DNA of 64,000 nt from Hyperoodon ampullatus (lineage: Eukaryota; Chordata; Mammalia; Artiodactyla; Ziphiidae). The notes below the pieces were generated by a model, which saw nothing but the letters and a program-made list of their open reading frames with translations, was not told the origin of the DNA and ran no database searches. The position numbers and the translations under genes are program-made. The stretch covers positions 248,001-312,000 of the forward strand of contig CATKHW010000366.1 in the NCBI GenBank assembly GCA_949752795.1, read 5' to 3'. This document shows, in pieces, positions 62,864 to 64,000 of this stretch. How positions within the stretch are numbered: position 1 is the stretch's first letter; each line of letters opens with the position of its first letter.

Positions 62864-63004
62864 AGTTCTCCCTTACCATATCTGGTTACTAGGGCGACAG
62901 AGCCTCAATGGAAGTCGTGTTCTAGATTGGAATTTAGAATGGAATGTGTCAGGAGAAAGCCCCTCAAGTTTGTCTCACTACTTCTTGTTCGTGTTTTTAA
63001 ATTA

Positions 63005-63440
63005 ATTTTTTATTTTTTATTACAGCAATTTTGATTACAATGCTTGGCTTGTTGTAGGTGTGGAAGATGTGGTTCTTTTACACATATACATATGTGTGTT
63101 CTTCCTGGGATCCTTTTCCCATGTACCTTATGACAGAATGTTGAGTAGTCTTCTCGGTATTCTGTAGGTCTTTGGTGATTATATATGTCACCTGTGCTTG
63201 TATATGTCTGTTAACCCCAATATCGTAATGAAACCAATCTTCACACTTTTCCATTGGTGAACCATAAGTTTGTTTAATGAATGTGTGATTGCCCTTCTGC
63301 ATGGAAATATGTGCCCTGGTATCCATTTTTAGGTAACACCTATAAGTGATATGATACCATATGTGTCTTTCACTTTCTGACTTACTACAAGTCACGTGAT
63401 TACCTCTAGACTCATCTACGGTGCTGCAAATGGCATTGTG
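63005..63440 (-). mobile_element. Older L1 3' fragment in N3, antisense
   Basis: Counterpart of 57,300-57,750 and 60,275-60,720. It has its own small changes, such as ATATCGTAATGAAACC and AGGTAACACCTATAAGTG. Confidence 0.8.
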
Positions 63441-63469
63441 TCCTTTTTTCCCTTGGCTTCTATTCTGCC

Positions 63470-64000
63470 TTAGCGAGGTCCATTTTCTACAATGCGATTC
63501 CCTGAGGGCTGAGGATTAGCTGACCTGGGTAGCCTGACCCTGCCGGCCGGGCCTCCCCAGGTGTGCCTGGGTTGAGGTCAATATAAACAGCGCTCCAGGC
63601 AGCAATAGCCCCTGAAGCTGTGCCTGACTCCATATTCTCTGCCCCGTCAGCAGTCTCGGGGCTGTGCTGGTGGGAGGGAGTGAGGGGCCACGGCTTTGTG
63701 GTTGGCCCGGTGTGAGTGGGTCTCTCCTGGACTTTCTGAAAGAGTTGCCAGGCTGCCACCTGTAAAGAAGAGGAGGTGTCACCCATACATTCCGCTGGAA
63801 TTTCTCTCCGGACAGAGGTGAGGAAGGAAAAAAGCAGTGGGGGCCTGGACAGGAGGGGTATCTCAGGCAGGGCAATGGAAAGCTTCCAGAAGAGCGCCCG
63901 GGGCCAGGACCATCCTGGCTGGCCTGCAGGCACCAAGTTGGCCTGCGTGCTGTCGCTGGTGTGGCTCCACGGCCCTTCCTCTAGGCTTTCAAGCCCTTGT
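63470..64000. repeat. 2.73-kb macrosatellite monomer N4, cut by the window edge
   Basis: The first 531 bases of a fourth unit (GC-rich module), close to N3. The array therefore continues beyond the window. Confidence 0.92.

Larger units (their letters stand above)
60742..63469. repeat. 2.73-kb macrosatellite monomer N3 (2,728 bp)
   Basis: Complete unit without the SINE, so it gives the basic unit length. Modules are in the same order as N1 and N2. Confidence 0.93.

Overview
The window looks like non-coding heterochromatin from a cetacean genome. The strongest taxonomic evidence is a SINE at about 59,558-59,785. It has a tRNA-type A box and B box, the body of the cetacean CHR-2 family as I recall it, an A tail and a 15-bp target-site duplication. 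L1 3' ends of the cetartiodactyl type and a roughly 1.74-kb satellite built on an L1 3' end fit the same group. From memory, the 'common cetacean satellite' is about 1.7 kb in most cetaceans and about 1.58 kb in dolphins and relatives, and it has been described as L1-derived. The 1.74-kb length would therefore hint at a non-delphinoid species, but I could not check this. I see no intact protein-coding gene and no functional RNA gene.

Layout. (1) 1-10,662: a minisatellite of 24-25-bp units with irregular higher-order structure. (2) 10,663-32,881: a head-to-tail array of 13 monomers of about 1.74 kb (M1-M13). Each has an antisense L1 3' segment, a 72-bp palindrome that I interpret as a mariner-type MITE, and about 0.8 kb of unidentified sequence. 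(3) 32,882-47,190: a second, longer block of the same minisatellite. From 36,095 on it is a near-copy of the window start, and the copy continues into the adjoining satellite to about 48,132. (4) 47,191 to about 51,470: three further 1.74-kb monomers, the last two old and strongly diverged, forming the worn edge of the array. (5) About 51,470-55,036: a spacer holding an L1 3' UTR scrap, an unrecognised coding-like stretch, and a decayed class I (gammaretrovirus-like) endogenous retrovirus on the minus strand, followed by a small 66-71-bp tandem repeat. (6) 55,037-64,000: a second macrosatellite with a 2.73-kb unit (three full units and the start of a fourth). Each unit carries a GC-rich module, two antisense L1 3' fragments and a good CTCF-like motif. 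One unit carries the SINE.

Mechanistic reading. The 25-bp minisatellite sits inside a broken 1.74-kb monomer, replacing about 0.4 kb of it. Minisatellite plus satellite were then duplicated together at about 36 kb spacing, probably by unequal exchange. The points of most interest are the palindrome, which is most symmetrical in the central monomers and shows a paired (compensating) change in one of them; the hybrid 36-kb higher-order unit; and the regularly spaced CTCF-like motifs in the 2.73-kb repeat. All alignments here were made by eye.
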